A DNA stretch of 6,606 nt, taken from Acidobacteriota bacterium. Its GTDB lineage: Bacteria > Acidobacteriota > Vicinamibacteria > Vicinamibacterales > SCN-69-37. Location: positions 1-6,606 of the forward strand of contig JAKALV010000182.1 in assembly GCA_021824055.1 (NCBI GenBank), in the 5' to 3' direction. Position numbers and translations under genes: made by a program. The notes beneath the pieces are model-generated. The model was not told where the DNA came from. It saw only the letters and a program-made list of their open reading frames with translations, and made no database searches. Positions 6,078 to 6,606 of this stretch are shown here, piece by piece (position 1 is the first letter of the stretch; each line of letters begins with the position of its first letter).

Positions 6078-6082
6078 CGCCG

Positions 6083-6088
6083 CCTCCT
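6083..6088 (-). promoter_or_regulatory. Strong Shine-Dalgarno site of the MgtE-N/CBS gene, overlapping the NRAMP stop codon
   Basis: AGGAGG on the minus strand lies 5 nt before the ATG and overlaps the TAG stop of the upstream NRAMP gene (6087-6089) by two bases. This fixes the start of the CBS gene. It also implies that ribosomes ending NRAMP synthesis sit on the initiation site of the next gene, so the two products are probably made in a coupled way. Confidence 0.85.
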
Positions 6089-6606
6089 ACTTGAACAAAC
6101 CGGGGAAAAGCGTTTGCACGCCGAGCAACGTCGACATGATCGCGACGACGATCACGATGCTCCAGTTGGCGATGTTCTGCGTGCGCGTGTTCACGTGCTC
6201 GCCCATCAACGGTTTGTCGTTGAGGAGCAGCAGCAGGAACACGAGCGCGGACGGCAGCAGCGTGACCGCCACCACCTGCACGAACATGGTGATCGTCACG
6301 AGCGGCGCTTTCGGAATGAGCACCACGCCGCCGGCGGTCAGCAACAGGAGGAAGTACAGAAGGTAGAACCAGGGCGCGTCGCGCACGCTCCGGTTGAGCG
6401 AGTGCGCCCAGCCGAACACTTCGCCGACCGCCCATGACGATGACAGCGAGATGCAGATGGCGCCGAGGAACCCGGCGTCGAACAGGCCGATGGCGAAGAG
6501 CCGCTTGGCCAACTCGCCCGAATTGTGCGGCAGCAGGGGCACCAGCGCCTCGGCGGTCTGCTTGGCGTCTTCGATCGCGATGGGCGGCTTGTGATAGAAG
6601 AACGCC
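6087..6606 (-). CDS. NRAMP-family divalent metal transporter (C-terminal 172 residues, cut by window edge)
   Basis: The frame is open to the right edge of the window, so only the C-terminal part is seen. It begins AFFYHKPPIAIEDAKQTAEAL and has four hydrophobic segments, at about 33-65, 78-97, 102-128 and 146-167 of the visible part. NRAMP features include LFAIGL (36-41), the QVV motif (110-112), P118-S-A, and LLLNDKPLMG (126-135), which matches the common end of the penultimate helix. NRAMP proteins import Mn2+, Fe2+ or, in the NRMT subgroup, Mg2+, driven by protons or the membrane potential. The DPGN and MPH metal-site motifs of TM1 and TM6 lie outside the window, so the ion cannot be read. 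The LFAIGLFDAGFLGAICIS stretch departs from the LFAIGLLASG form I associate with Mn2+ transporters. An in-frame GTG at 6542 is internal and not the real start. It is the first visible gene of the minus-strand cluster. Confidence 0.85.
   Translation of the reverse strand, partial: AFFYHKPPIAIEDAKQTAEALVPLLPHNSGELAKRLFAIGLFDAGFLGAICISLSSSWAVGEVFGWAHSLNRSVRDAPWFYLLYFLLLLTAGGVVLIPKAPLVTITMFVQVVAVTLLPSALVFLLLLLNDKPLMGEHVNTRTQNIANWSIVIVVAIMSTLLGVQTLFPGLFK

Noticed and set aside
4785..6437. 550-codon plus-strand frame opposite the MgtE-N/CBS and NRAMP genes
   Set aside because: It is rich in His, Arg, Asp and Glu with no fold signature, and is an antisense shadow of the two recognised genes.
6400..6542. 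GTG at 6542 as the start of a 151-residue protein
   Set aside because: The frame continues upstream to the window edge with NRAMP-like sequence (PPIAIEDAKQTAEAL), so the GTG is an internal valine codon.

Overview
The window is GC-rich and almost fully coding. A tripartite efflux system with an outer-membrane channel indicates a Gram-negative (diderm) bacterium. The codon use, the style of the dispersed GC-rich repeats and the gene combination suggest an environmental lineage such as Acidobacteriota (Vicinamibacteria-like). That placement is an impression from the sequence and is held with low confidence.

Left half, plus strand (1-3414): one uninterrupted reading frame holds the C-terminal two thirds of an HAE1-type (AcrB/MexB-like) RND efflux pump, joined in frame to a complete TolC-type outer-membrane factor. 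The junction carries a classical signal peptide with an A-F-A cleavage site (residues 695-715), followed by eight in-frame 9-bp tandem repeats. No stop codon separates the two parts. The product is therefore either a 13-helix fusion, a polyprotein cut by signal peptidase, or a two-cistron unit that has lost its stop. The first ~340 residues of the pump lie before the window.

Middle (3415-3795): no gene. Two convergent genes are separated by a small stem-loop and then by a 285-bp near-symmetrical palindrome (3500-3784). It has 45-bp perfect core arms and repeated GTTCGG words about 22 bp apart. It looks like a dispersed palindromic (BIME/MITE-like) element that could also end transcription from both sides.

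Right half, minus strand (6606 down to 3796): an NRAMP-family metal transporter (C-terminal part only) is followed after 9 nt by a soluble protein with a PRC-barrel-like N-terminus, an MgtE-N domain and a CBS pair. After a further 13 nt comes a 37-codon single-helix membrane protein with its own Shine-Dalgarno site. These three form a tight cluster that looks like a divalent-cation (Mg2+ or Mn2+) uptake and sensing module. After an 83-nt gap with a small palindrome come a YhbQ-type GIY-YIG domain protein and, 5 nt later, a membrane-anchored TlpA/ResA-like thioredoxin with a WCGPC active site.

The points most worth following up are the RND-outer-membrane-factor fusion with its internal signal peptide and minisatellite linker, the large palindrome, and the short membrane protein attached to the NRAMP/MgtE-N-CBS pair.
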